In this document: one piece after another, positions 47,575 to 58,892 of the stretch | How the letters are laid out: each line of letters starts with the position of its first letter | How positions within the stretch are numbered: the first letter of the stretch is position 1 | Assembly (NCBI GenBank): GCA_001051155.2 | Contig: JYIP02000008.1 | Span: 372,001-436,000, forward strand | DNA length: 64,000 nucleotides | Reading direction: 5' to 3' | Source: Chrysoporthe austroafricana | Taxonomy: Eukaryota > Ascomycota > Sordariomycetes > Diaporthales > Cryphonectriaceae | Notes under the pieces: generated by a model | The model's input: the letters and a program-made list of their open reading frames with translations, nothing else | Database searches by the model: none | What the model was told of the DNA's origin: nothing | Translations under genes and position numbers: made by a program

Positions 47575-49592
47575 ATGCAGTCCACCGTGCAGCAAGAGCA
47601 GGGTGCCAAGCCCAAAGGGCTACTAGGGCTTCCTCCCGAGATGCTGCTCCAGATTCTCTCATGTGAGTGCTCCGCCTGCTCTATGGAGGAGTGATGCTCT
47701 GGCTGACCGGCTCCCGTCTCCAGTCCTCGAACCATCCGAGACCACGAATCTGCAGTTGACATGCAAAAAGCTTCTGGGCATCTGTAGAGACAATACGTTC
47801 TGGCGGTCAAAATGCTTCGAAGAGTCCACCTTCCTCCACAACCTCCGCCGACGCCAGCTGCTCCTCGGCCAGTGGAGCAACTTCGAGGCCACCACGGTCA
47901 ATGGGAACCCCGTGCCAAATGCTCACCAGTTGCTCCATTGTAATGTCAAAGAGCGGAAACGGATCCTAGCAAATTGGGATCCTTCGTACGAAGGAGAAAA
48001 CGTCAACTGGTACGATGAGTACATACAGAGGAACGCTCCGGTTACTGTCAACTGGCTGCAGCAGCCTACATTGAGGGATGGATCTCAGAGCACCTATATC
48101 GAGGCTCGAGGCCTCGCATTGTACCGACCTGACAACCCCGACCAAGACCCACACAAGCCAGAGACAATACTCGCGGTGGCGCCTTTGGACGATGGCGCGG
48201 TCTGCCTCTGGGACGTGACAGGAGCCAGAGGCAGGAAAGGCGCGATTGTCGCAAAAAGCCGGCCCGGTATCCTACACATCGACGGATCTTCAGGTAACAA
48301 CAATAGTCGTTCCAAGAGGATAGACTCTGGGGTCACCGAGTGTGTCAGTGTGGACAGCAAACTGCACCTTGCCTTCTTTGCTATCCAGAGCCGTCAGTCC
48401 CACCTCCCCTCAACTACACTACGCGCCCCAGAGTGTACGTAACTAACTTCCCGTAGATCTGATCGAGGTCGACCTGAGAAGGCTTGCAGTTGTGGGATGC
48501 GAATCGTTCCCTTGGTCGATCACGGCTCTTTCCGCGACGGATCCCTTGGCTCCACTCACCGTCGGGACCAACGCGGGCATACATCTTCATGACTTCAGGT
48601 CTAGGCCTGCGTCTTGGCTTGACGGCCCGGAGAGGCTTGACGGCTTCAGCGGATTCGGTGCAAAAGAGCTCTACGAACAGGGCCTGAAGACCCTGTTCGA
48701 CGACAAACCTCTCCCGCCCTACGCACCTCTGGCGCACCCGGCACCACTCAGCATCCTTCACATGCGGCGTCCTGGCGTGGCCGCGGACATCACAGACGAG
48801 ATATTCGTTGCAGGGCGTTTTCCTAGTATTCTGCTCTACGATCGGCGTATGTTCCCTTCGATTAAGGGAAGCTTACACTCTGGGGCTCGGTTGTCCAGCT
48901 TGGCCTCGATAGCTGGTCCGTTCTCGACCTTGGATAGCGAACTTCGGCGCGATGGTCAGCTGTCCCTGGAGCAGCTCGAGACGTCTAAGAGAACACCATC
49001 TGGCGGGAGGACGCTGCTGGCATTTGGCGAGTACAAGACGAAAGGTTCTCTGGAGGTGTATGGTTTACAGCCCTCGTCGAGCCTGCCAACGTCGCTTCCA
49101 GGAGGGCTTTCGCATTCCGTGTTCAAGAATCGACAGTCATCCTCTGACTCCAAGATTCTGTCCGGTACTACGCAGGGGACGAGGCTAGTTTTCTCGGACG
49201 GGTCGGGGCGGATAAAGTGGTTCGAAAGAGATGGATTCACGGAAGTCCGACGCGTGCGACTCGGGCATTGCGAGCGCACCCAGGGCCCGTCGATCTTTGC
49301 ATCGATGCCCGGGTCTGATGACATTGCGAGGAAGCTGTTGCCAACGCAGGACCAGCCCACTAAGCGAGTAAATGACAATGACCTACTTTTCTGGACGGGC
49401 GAGAATGTCGGGCTGGTCTCCTTCACATCCTCACCCGCCTTTAGTCCCGAGGACTTCCAGGAACAAGCCAGATCAGCGGCAGAGCTAGAAAAGGAGAACG
49501 AGGAAAGGATGCACAGCGAGAACATGAGGCGAGCACTGGAGCGGCAGGCTGACGAGGTCCGGTTCGTCAGGGATCTTGGACTGAGGGTCTAG
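47575..49592 (+). CDS. F-box protein with propeller-like C-terminal region (3 exons)
   Basis: Predicted substrate adaptor of an SCF ubiquitin ligase; the target is unknown. Exons are 47575-47662, 47724-48392 and 48457-49592, giving 630 aa. The F-box spans residues about 14-58 (GLLGLPPEMLLQILSFLEPS then LQLTCKKLLGICRDNTFWRS) and is split by the first intron, whose removal restores the motif. The remainder resembles a degenerate beta-propeller, with short repeats ending in hydrophobic-x-D-x-R/W patterns (LDDGAVCLWDVTG, LTVGTNAGIHLHDFRSR, FVAGRFPSILLYDRRMF, RLVFSDGSGRIKWFERD). Blade boundaries are too weak to count with confidence. The C-terminus is an acidic-basic helix (AELEKENEERMHSENMRRAL). 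The ATG at 47575 is used because it lies just ahead of the F-box and gives the right frame; upstream ATGs belong to a different frame. Confidence 0.87.
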
Positions 49593-51653
49593 CGGGGCCA
49601 ATGGGCAGGCTTGCTGTAGACGAGACCCCGGCTAAGGCGCGGCTGATCTGAAATAAGGCAGCAAGCGGCATCTGCTGAGGTTGGGGGGCAAAGACAAGAA
49701 GAAGAGCCGACGGACGCTCCAGGAAACACGACAGCCTCGAGGTACATAGCAGTACAAATACCAGCGGCCGCCTTTGCCTGGCCAGCACTTCGTATCCGAG
49801 GCCAGCATCGACGATATAACCGTGCATGTGTTCCTGATCAGCTGCTGACACGAGTCAGGTCACCCGCGAGGCACACCATCGAGACAGCAAGCAAACACGA
49901 GGGTCCCACAAGACACACCGGCAGATCCGGGAACCGTCAAGGGCGGTCGAGGCGGAGATCGCCCGCCGAGGCTATCATCGATAACCAAACAAAAGGCCCA
50001 GCAGGGTGACGGGGTGACGGGTGAGGACTGACTGCATGAGGTGCTCGACGTGGACCCAATGTAGCTACGGCAGCTAAGCGTGCATACGCCCGAGAGTATA
50101 TATGGCCACATGCAATCTCCCCTTCGGTACGCGGATGCCGCATTGAGAACGACGCTCGTCCCCGGTGGCTGCGACCAGGTAGCGGCTCTGCCAATTCATA
50201 CATAGGGTGGCGGCAAGTGCATGCACAGCAGAACCGGGTGGGCCAACAACGGGCCCCCTGAAACGGGCCTGGACGCCGTGCAACATTCGCTCCCGACCTC
50301 ATCTCTCGTCGCAGCCTCTCAGAAGCCGGGGGCCCCACCGCACCAGGCCAGCGCTGGACGGCAGGATCCTGCGACTCTGGTTCTGGTGTCTGGGGAGCGA
50401 GATGTCCAGACCCTACCGTGCTGGCAAGCCCTGGAGGCACGGCATGTAGCTACAGAGATGTCGCAGAGGACGATCAACGCCACGAAGCCGGTCCCAAAGT
50501 AAGGCGGGAGGCCTCGGCCAATCACGCGCTGCGCGCGTGGGATTGAACGACCAGAACGTCCCCCGTCCCACGCGAAGATCGTCGCCACTGTTTCTTTCCC
50601 GGACGGTTATGCAGCCGCCCGCCTCACTTCTCTCGTCCGTTACTCCGTGCCTCAGGACCAGGAGCGGACGTCTCTCAACCTGGCGAGGCCCTGCTGACAG
50701 GGAAATTGACACCGCTACACAAGGCTACAGGGTTCCTCTGGTGGCGCTGGCCTGGCCTCCCACGCCGCATGTCCGTCCGCTCTGCCGTCCCGTTACGTTC
50801 GTCCCAGCGCCGCCGCTGCCCGCTGCTGTGCAGCCAACAGCGAGGCAAAAATAGGCCCTCCTGCAACGAATCTCTGACAGCGGCTGCTGTGCAATGGTTT
50901 CTGATGGGCCGGGCCCTCTCTACTACTGCAAGCGCAGACGGACAACTGCAGGCTGGGGCCGCGAGAGGACGAAGGGTGGACGATGGGGCCGGGCCCGTTG
51001 TGGTCCAGCTCATTGGGACGCGCAGCCATGTGGAGTGCTCACCGCTCCCTCGAGAGGATCGCGTCTGTTGGGGCGACGCCTACTCCGGCCTACCTACCGG
51101 TGCCAAAGTTTCCCTCTGCCAATCTTGCGTGGGGCCCTTTTTTTTTTCCTGCCTGTCTCCCAGCTGCAGCCGTCCAGGCGCTGCCGCGCGAGAGAGCCGA
51201 TGCTGGCTGGCTGGCTGGCTGGCTGGCTCGCAGGGGCTTCCTTTCATGCCGCCAGCCCTCCGCCCCGTCATTGGACCCCAACCTCCTCCGGCGAAGCTTT
51301 CTCCTAACCAGATCTACAACCTTCACCCCGAACTCTACACTCTGGAGACTCTCGAGCGCGCCGCCGGCATAATGAGGCGCAACTCTCACTGAGACACGGC
51401 AGTGGGGTGTGTCACCTCCTTCCCTCCTCCTGGCCCGGCCGCGGACAGTTGGCACTGGCGTGCTGGTTGATGCTAGCTTATGCACATCATTGTTGTCGCC
51501 TTGTACATGCCAGGTCATTTTCCTGTTTTATATACCCTCCCGTCACGTTTGTGGACTTGGATCGTGCAGCTTGCCCTTTTTCCTGCTCCCACGGCCCGGT
51601 GCTAGCCTGCGACGGTTTCGACAGTTTCGTTTCGAGACTCCGCAGCATGTTCA
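49593..51653. other. 2.1-kb intergenic region with GGCT tandem repeat
   Basis: No recognisable gene; frames of 80-230 codons here are Arg/Pro-rich and overlap each other on both strands. From about 51370 to 51650 the sequence is CT-rich and probably the leader of the SprT-like gene. Confidence 0.5.
51202..51228 (+). repeat. (GGCT)n tetranucleotide repeat
   Basis: About six perfect GGCT units in tandem, flanked by unrelated sequence. Typical microsatellite, likely length-variable. Confidence 0.9.
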
Positions 51654-53072
51654 ATGGCTCAAAGGCTCGGTGCAGGGGGGCTTTTCCGTTCCATCGATCG
51701 TACAGATGAGGACGGGCTGCTGGCCTGCCCGCCGGGCACGGGCAAGCCGCTGGTGTACTTCCAACACAACGACAGCTTCGAGTACGACTCGGACGAGACG
51801 GCGCCCTACTCGCCGCGCCAGCGAGTATGGGGCCTGGGACAGCGACATGACAGAGAGAGAGGCCCACCCGAGCGGGACTGGTCGCCGTCGCCGTCGCCGG
51901 AACCGCGATTCTTCATCATCAGGGAGGGCACGCCCGCGCCCGCCGCGGGCGAGGTGGTGCGCCTCCAGCCCAACCACCCGCCCCCCTACCAGCACGTCCA
52001 CCACCCGCCGCGCGAGAGCGCCAGGTCGCCGGTGCCCGTCGCCTGCTTCATGGAGCGCACGGACTCGGGCCGCGGCGTCCTCACCGCCGCCGACCGACAA
52101 CCGCCGCCGTCCTGCCGCGAGTTCTCGCCCAGCGACGACTTCGAGGCCGCCTTCAGGGTGGAGCAGCACATGAAGCGCGCGAAGGGCAAGGTCAAGCGCC
52201 ACGAGCGCATCCTGCGCGCCCTGATCCACCCCAAGGCCCACGCCGACAAGAGGACCGACTTCCCCCTGGACAACGCCGCCCTGGAGTCCATCTTCAGCGC
52301 CGCCGACGAGATCTTCTTCTACGGCAAGCTGTCGCGCCGCGTCCACTGGGAGTGGTCCTCGGGCTGCGTCAGCGCCCCGCAGCAGGACGGCGGCGGCGGC
52401 GGCGGCGGCAGCAAGATCATCGGCACGACCGCGCTGCGGGAGGCCAGCTCTCCGCACAGGGACGGGTACGAGACGCTCATCGTGCTGAGCAGCCCGATCC
52501 TCAAGGACACGTCGTACAACCGCAGGCTGCTCATCTCGACGTTCCTGCACGAGCTGATCCACTCGTACCTGTTCATCTGCTGCGGGTTCAAGGCGAGGCA
52601 CTGCGGCGGCCACACGCCCGGCTTCGAATACATCGCGGCGCTGATCGACCAGTGGGAGGGCCACGGCACGCTGCGGCTGTGCGACATCGAGGCGGATCTC
52701 GAGCGGTTCCGCGAGGAGCCCGCGAGGGGCCCGGCCCCGGGCGGATACCAGCGGCACTACCACCACCATCACCACCACGGCGGCGACGACTTCTACGACC
52801 TCAACGCCACGCCGTGGAGTGCGGGGCCGAAGATCGTCTTCGGCGCGCACGAGCAGGGGGCGGAAGCTGGCTGGAGCGAGGGCAGCGCGACGCCCATGTC
52901 GGGCATGCCCATACTCATGCCGACGGTCTCGTCACCGTTTTCGTCGGCCTCTACGTTAGTTGACTACGATGTGCGGATGGACTACGAGTGCTCAGACGCC
53001 GTACCGCACATGTCGGTCTCGCACATTCATACATTTTCCGATATGGGCATGAAGACGTTCTTCCCTCCCTGA
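51654..53072 (+). CDS. SprT-like zinc metalloprotease domain protein
   Basis: Single exon, 472 aa. The N-terminal half is disordered and Pro/Arg-rich. The SprT-like fold starts near residue 203 (DNAALESIFSAADEIFF) and carries the protease signature STFLHELIHSYLF (HExxH zinc ligands with catalytic Glu), followed by HCGGHTPGFEYIAALI, where the third His ligand is expected. Families with this fold include Spartan/Wss1-type DNA-protein crosslink proteases and smaller uncharacterised fungal SprT proteins; I see neither a PCNA-binding nor a ubiquitin-binding motif, so the cellular role is open. Low-complexity inserts include eight Gly (52388-52411) and six consecutive His (about 52759-52776), the latter directly after the catalytic domain. 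The gene start is preceded by another ATG at 51647 in a different frame (see findings). The protein ends MGMKTFFPP. Confidence 0.87.
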   Translation: MAQRLGAGGLFRSIDRTDEDGLLACPPGTGKPLVYFQHNDSFEYDSDETAPYSPRQRVWGLGQRHDRERGPPERDWSPSPSPEPRFFIIREGTPAPAAGEVVRLQPNHPPPYQHVHHPPRESARSPVPVACFMERTDSGRGVLTAADRQPPPSCREFSPSDDFEAAFRVEQHMKRAKGKVKRHERILRALIHPKAHADKRTDFPLDNAALESIFSAADEIFFYGKLSRRVHWEWSSGCVSAPQQDGGGGGGGSKIIGTTALREASSPHRDGYETLIVLSSPILKDTSYNRRLLISTFLHELIHSYLFICCGFKARHCGGHTPGFEYIAALIDQWEGHGTLRLCDIEADLERFREEPARGPAPGGYQRHYHHHHHHGGDDFYDLNATPWSAGPKIVFGAHEQGAEAGWSEGSATPMSGMPILMPTVSSPFSSASTLVDYDVRMDYECSDAVPHMSVSHIHTFSDMGMKTFFPP

Positions 53073-54040
53073 CGGAGGGAGATACTCTCGAGACATGATC
53101 TCGCATCGAACCCGGAGCAGCGGTCTCCGGGTCGCGATCCACAACAAGCTGCACATCGGCCTGGGCCATAGACTACAATAAAAGGGCCGGGTGTTCATAG
53201 CCCACTGGGGCTTGAAGCAGATCCTTATGGATGCCGATTCAGCCCAAGTGTACAATAATATCCTGACTTGGCATTTTTTTTTCTTTGTACTTTCTCAGAT
53301 TGGAACATGTCTTACTGCTGTTGGTCAGTCACTACCTGGTTCTGGTTTTGTTTCTTCTTTTTTTTTCTTGTGGAGAGTCTTGGTGTTCTGGACCAGTACT
53401 CTACCTGGTCAAACGAGGCATTCTTTGTGTGTTTGATTCAAGAGGGCATGGCGATGGCGTTGGGAAAAGGTATATCATATGCAAGCATCACTGGTGTCTG
53501 TCGTTCTGGTGTACTATCTGTAGCTTAGCATCCATCGTACTTGGAAGGGTCAAAAAATTCATGTATGGCGAAACCCCGGGGCTCTCTCGACCCCCCCTCG
53601 ACCAGACCGCTTGGCCTTCATGTGCAAACTGTAATCCTGTCATCGCGTGATTGCCTTGTTTTAGGCTTCGGCCGGGTTCCATTTATGTCAACGCAAATTT
53701 AATTAGATCCTTTGAGTGCTCCTGTCGTGTCCTTCACTTTCAGCTTCACGAAGCTTCCCGAGATTGAATTTACCTAGTGACTTTGCGTCCACTCGCACTG
53801 TCAGTCTATTCACAGTGCACGGCAATACCGGCATTGTCGATGCCTTTCACTCTATAGAGCGCTAGAATAGGACTGGAAGGCGGTCAATACCGTGAGCAGT
53901 CAGTGAAGAAAGTGGAGCAATTCATATATAATATCGACCCTACGACGCCCGTAGCTGCGACTTGAACTTCTTCCTTTCCTCTCACCATCAACATATCCCT
54001 CTACCAGCCCACGACAAATCAACCGTGGGCAGGTATGGCT
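53073..54040. other. intergenic, no gene seen
   Basis: The 3' end of the SprT-like gene followed by T-rich sequence (poly-T runs at 53272-53283 and 53356-53368). No coding frame of note. Confidence 0.55.
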
Positions 54041-54048
54041 ATCCCGCC

Positions 54049-54082
54049 GGCGTCTGGCGACACCACAGTGTCGCCAGACGCC
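54049..54082. repeat. perfect 15-bp inverted repeat with 4-nt loop
   Basis: GGCGTCTGGCGACAC, then CACA, then GTGTCGCCAGACGCC, a perfect palindromic hairpin. It lies at the edge of the decayed helicase region. No transposon end or terminator context could be recognised. Confidence 0.9.
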
Positions 54083-54099
54083 AGCAGTATCCAATTTCG

Positions 54100-56336
54100 C
54101 CGGGCCCTGCTCCTTGCTCTCGGTGCATAAGGACCGCCGAGAGCTCAAGACAGACGACCGAGTTATCCGTGTCGCGACGGTGGACCTCGCGCCAATTCGC
54201 GCGAGGTTGTACCTCGCCTCACCATCCTGAGGACCTCACCACCGTTCTTGACGTGTCGCGGCTCGCGCCCGACTGTCTTGAATGCCTTCGATCCAGCGGC
54301 TGCAAAATCCTTCACCCTATTGGATGTGTTGCACTCAAGCAACGTATCTCTCTGCCCCCTCTTCTCCAGAGGCCTGGCTAGAGCGGCACACGCTCACTAT
54401 CACCCCACGAGGAGCGTTGTCTCTACCACCGCCACCATACAATTGTCGCTAGCGGCGAGTTGATCTTGGGCTTCAGACTTCTGTTTCTCCGAGAGCCAGG
54501 CCCTGGAGAGGGAGATGTCGTCTTTAGCATCCCAGACCTACAACACTACGCAGGAGAAGTCTGGAGCTAGATCAGAGACGAAGCCCCCAACATTATGGCA
54601 TTGAGAAGGTATGCGGCACGATCGACAATCCTGAAGGCACATTTATCCGTCAGAACGCCTTATACATATTATAATCGAAGCAATGTTGCCGTGGGGCACA
54701 CTGGACAGAGAAAGAGGAGAAATTCTTCTGGCGTATCTCGTCCCACCGGCTCCTGCGGGCCTCGACGATGGCCCGGAGCAAACGGGCCGCATGGGGCCAT
54801 CTGCCATCGACGAGTGCCTAGCCGACGAGGGCGACCGCGGCCCCAATGCCAGGGCCCCCCTCACACTCAAGAAAAGCATGTACAGGGCCCTGGACCGGCC
54901 GTATACAGCCCGGAGGTGAACTGTATATGGTTCACCTTCCGAGGACGGCGAGACAACCGTCGACGAGCACCTAGCCGAGCGGGACAAGAATAGCCCTAGG
55001 GTTGATATAAGAGTCGGGATCACATGGAAGAGAACCGCCGCCTTCTGTCCACAACCCGGTACCAGAAGCAAGTTCAAATTCAACTCCAGAATACCGTCCG
55101 AGAACTTCGAGAAGACAACGCTCGTCATCAGGCCGAGGCTACGTGCAGCAGATGCAAGCGGCCCATATATCACGTGGCAGCACCGGGCTCAGATGGTTCG
55201 ATTCGCCGGCATTTGCAAGTTCCTGGGCCTGAACGTGCTGTCTTACGCCGCTGGACCTCCTGACGACGCCCGAATTTCCATGCTGGATCGGTTCAACGAC
55301 CCCGACCAACCAGTGCACGCGCTCCTGTTGTCCCTGTCTATGACAGTGACGGGCATGAATCTACAGTATGCCTGCAACTCGGGAATCTGTTGTATGCTGT
55401 ATTTCAACTCGTCGCAGATGCGCCAGGCCTTTGCACGAATCCACCGCATCGGACAGACCAAAGCTGTACGATAGTCGATCTTCAAGCAGTGCGGCTCTTA
55501 CATGGACATCCAGGAGCTGAACATCCACGATAAGGAGCAGTGGTTCTTTACGACCAAGGCCCCCGTAAAGGAGCTCGTTACCGGTGACCTACTCGATATT
55601 GTGTGTTTCGAGATGGTGCGTGAATAGGACTCGGATGGCTCTGACGGCTTCCACTCCAGCTACTACCCACGTTCAAGCTTATGCTAGTCCAACGCACTCC
55701 GTTGAAGATTCTGGCCCTCCCTGAATGACATTCCGGTCAATACTCTGGTTGCCAACCCTCCCTACCTTGTATCCGAAGTCTCCACGGAGAACCCCCCCCC
55801 CCCCAGCACTCCTCACCAGGACTCGACTGGACCAACAGTAACCCTTGCATATCCAACTGCGAGTCTGCCTCTGCAGCCGGTCGATACCTCAGTGCCTGTT
55901 CACGCAGGAGAGAACTCTAGCCCTGTCGAAGACTATGCCGGTTCTTCCCATGGGGCTGCCATCGACAGTCTCAAGAAACGCGCGCGGGGCCCTGACAAGG
56001 CCATATAATACCACATTGAGAGACACAGCTGCAGGGAGAGGGCAGCGAAGAGATGAAGGATGCCTATGAGAGGCGTAACGAGACGCCAGACGAGGGCAGC
56101 AACAGGCAATGTGCCGCGTCGCCTTTGGGGAGTTTGAACGACTGTGTGGTGGCGACCAGTAGGGAAGCAAGTGACAGACAGGCAAACATACTCCCGGCTC
56201 TGGCGGCTCTCAACGTGGCCCAGGCCAACGAGGGGACCGCGTTGGGGCCATGTTCCCAACGGTGGCAGCAACTAGAAGGAACTTTGAGCAACATAAAGAC
56301 TGCTCTTCGATCAATATGGAGAGCATTAGATACCTA
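54100..56336 (+). pseudogene. decayed SNF2-family helicase relic
   Basis: The best-preserved part is one frame from about 54944 to 55627 that reads as the C-terminal helicase lobe of a fungal SNF2 ATPase: FEKTTLVIRPRLRAADA, QMVRFAGICKFLGLNVLSYA, HALLLSLSMTVTGMNLQYA, FNSSQMRQAFARIHRIGQTK (motif VI-like, with Arg fingers). The frame is broken by TAG at 55472-55474 and again at 55625, 55685 and 55697 (TAG, TAG, TGA), after which the same frame resumes coding-like sequence to about 56005. Upstream, coding-like sequence alternates between two frames (54461-54700 and 54683-54919) with further stops, including TAG at 54568-54570. Several of the TAGs fall where Trp would suit the context. The N-terminal ATPase lobe (Walker A, DEAH box) is not recognisable. 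I treat it as non-functional. Confidence 0.75.
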
Positions 56337-58840
56337 GGTGCAGATCAATTTGAGACCGTCAACATGTCAAGTCATTTGCTTTGTGTCTGTGAATTCGGTG
56401 CAAAAAAGCATGCTTTCTTCCTTGTGACCAGACCGCCATGTGCTCAGTTGCACAAATAGTGCTTTGCCTCTGATCGAATGTTGACTCTTACATCTAGTTG
56501 GAGTGGTTCTTTTGTGATAGTGGTAGCGCGCCCTTGTCACTGATTAAATGCCTTTGCTGTATTCACTGGTCGGGGTGCCACCTTCTATCAAGCACGAACA
56601 TATGAGAGGTGAAGGTGGACAGACGGAGTATACTCATTGTCCACGGTTCTTCACCAGACTCCAGGTTCCTCAAAGAGAAATGTACAGCGCGACCTTTTGG
56701 TCCCAACCTGCCGTGTTGTCTTCTGCACTTCCGTGCACAAAACAGCCATTTGAGTCACAAGGCTCTGCAATCTATGATGCTTTCCCCAGACCCTGGGCTA
56801 AGAGCTTTTTCATTCATCAATAGTCAATCAAGCATAGTCCTCTGGATGACTATCTACCAGTTATGATGAGTTGATACAATTGACCGATATTGGCTTGCTA
56901 TATATTACTCACTACTAAAGAGGCACCGAGTTCGCCAGACGATACGGTGAACAGTTTTGAACTTCGAGACTTGGTTGCCATGGAGCTGCACAAGACCATG
57001 ATACGCACAATCTTAAAGGTACTCTAAAGGCAATCAACATTGATCTACGGAAGGACGATTTTGCTTGCTCAAAGATGTGGTTTCCATCCCGGCCAAGTCT
57101 TGAATGCGGAATAATGATGTCTCTCGGATTGTGGATTGGCAAAATATACCGGGCAGTGCCAGAAACGCATCTCGCCACGGCGTAATTGTGACTATATTAC
57201 TTGCTGCAGAAGGACCAAGGAAGCCTCTGGAGGTGTGCTGCTCAATGCTGCGCAGGCATCACGGGAAATGACCATACCTTGAGATGACAAATGAGTTGTA
57301 ATTATCAGGAACATTTGATCAAGTCCTGGCTGTAGCTCTGGATGGAGGCCCATGGCCGACTCCCCTCTGGAGAGCTGACTCCTGGCCATAAGGAACCACA
57401 TAGATGGGAGCTCCTGGACAGGAAGTGTGGTCGACCCTTTCCGGCCTCCTGGCGAGCGCGTTCATTTCTAGCCACTAGTAGCTTTGGATGCGTGCAAAAC
57501 TGCAATATGAGTTTTGGACTTCGTAGCATACCGTGGTAATAATGTAATTAGCGAAGATGGTTAACGGTGCATGGCATAGTCAAACCACAGACCCTCGCCT
57601 TGGCCCGTATGCTTTCTATCGTATGCGGCCCAAAGGTGGGATGCCAGTGCCTTCATGAACTAACACAATATTCAACAAGCAGACAATATGTTCTCAACGA
57701 TGTTTACTCAGGAGAACCGGACAGGGCACCAGGCTCTCACTCGAGCCCATCCTGCATAGAGCAGTTGTGCCGATAATTCTGTGAGCTAACCTTCGATCTC
57801 CTCTTGGTGAGATACCGTGTGACCCCTTGAGAGTCTCCATTGGCCTCTCCGGTAATACTCAGGGGAACGGGGCTGAAAGCGTTCCACTCGTTGCATGGAA
57901 GGAGCCCTCAAAGCATCTTGGCCCAAGCACGAAGAGGCCGGTCTTGCACATCGTAGTGTGGACTACCACGAGATGTAAAGAATGTCATCGAGCCAGAGCA
58001 GTATCGTCGACAAACAAGTGAGCAGGGTGATAGTAGTCGAGCTTAGGGCCGTGCGCTGCTGCGCAGGCGCAGGTGTGGGTTCAGGGGAAGACTGAGCTCG
58101 TATCGACGGACCGCAGCAATTAGAGAGAACAAAGAGGTAGAGCATACAGGGCCTGTATTGCCGCTCTGTCCCTCTCCTCTCCGCCGCAGCCAGAGCGGAC
58201 GCTTGCTTCGCGACGCCGTTGCGAGATTACGTCTTTGCTTCTTCAGTGATAGGCAGCATGGCAGGCAACACTATGCAGGATCATCTACGACGTCGATGGA
58301 CCCACTTCTAGCCAGATACATCAAGCACCTCCAGAATCGCGGCCTTGTGTGCCGTGATCCCCAGTGCCCCACTTGACCGTCTCCGAGCGTGACCTGGTCT
58401 GGAACTGGACTTGAACGACTGACTGGTGGCCCAGGCTGGGAACAGCCTGCAGCCTGATCGAGCTGCACACACTTGACGTTGCGGCCCGCGGCCGACGCTG
58501 GCCCGACCAGCTGCCCAGCAGTCCCAGCAGCCAGCCACGATGCGCGAAGCCGCCACGAGCGAGGCGGCGGTGCTGCGCGCACGAGGCAGCCGGGCCCAGA
58601 CCAGCCGGGGCGTGGCGCCCGGCTTGCCCAAAACGGTGGCGACACAGCGAGCGGCCCGTCGCAGACCCAGGAGCGCCGTGACCTGCCGGCGGCCGAGGGG
58701 ATGGATGGGGCCCTCCTCTCCTCGTCGAGAGCAAAAAAAAGGATGACGGGGAAGGCGGCGAGCCCCCCTTCTGCAGATCGCATGTCGGCCGAGACCCAAG
58801 ACCGGGATGTTATTTTTAGAAGCGGATTTGGAAGGGGGTG
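56337..58840. other. gene-poor sequence
   Basis: Moderately AT-rich up to about 58150, GC-rich afterwards. Only short unrelated frames; no RNA gene, transposon protein or repeat with clear ends was recognised. Confidence 0.5.
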
Positions 58841-58850
58841 TGGGAAAGGC

Positions 58851-58892
58851 CAAAAAAAAAAAAAAAAANGGGAAAGGCCAAAAAAAAAAAAA
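58851..58892. other. ambiguous base between two poly-A runs, likely assembly artefact
   Basis: GGAAAGGCC followed by a long A-run, a single N at 58870, then GGGAAAGGCC and another A-run. The near-identical unit on either side of the N suggests a duplicated or wrongly joined homopolymer end rather than real structure. Confidence 0.8.

Noticed and set aside
51651..52850. 399-codon minus-strand open frame opposite the SprT-like gene
   Set aside because: Composition mirrors the high-GC sense codons and no motif is present; the sense strand carries the HExxH protease signature.
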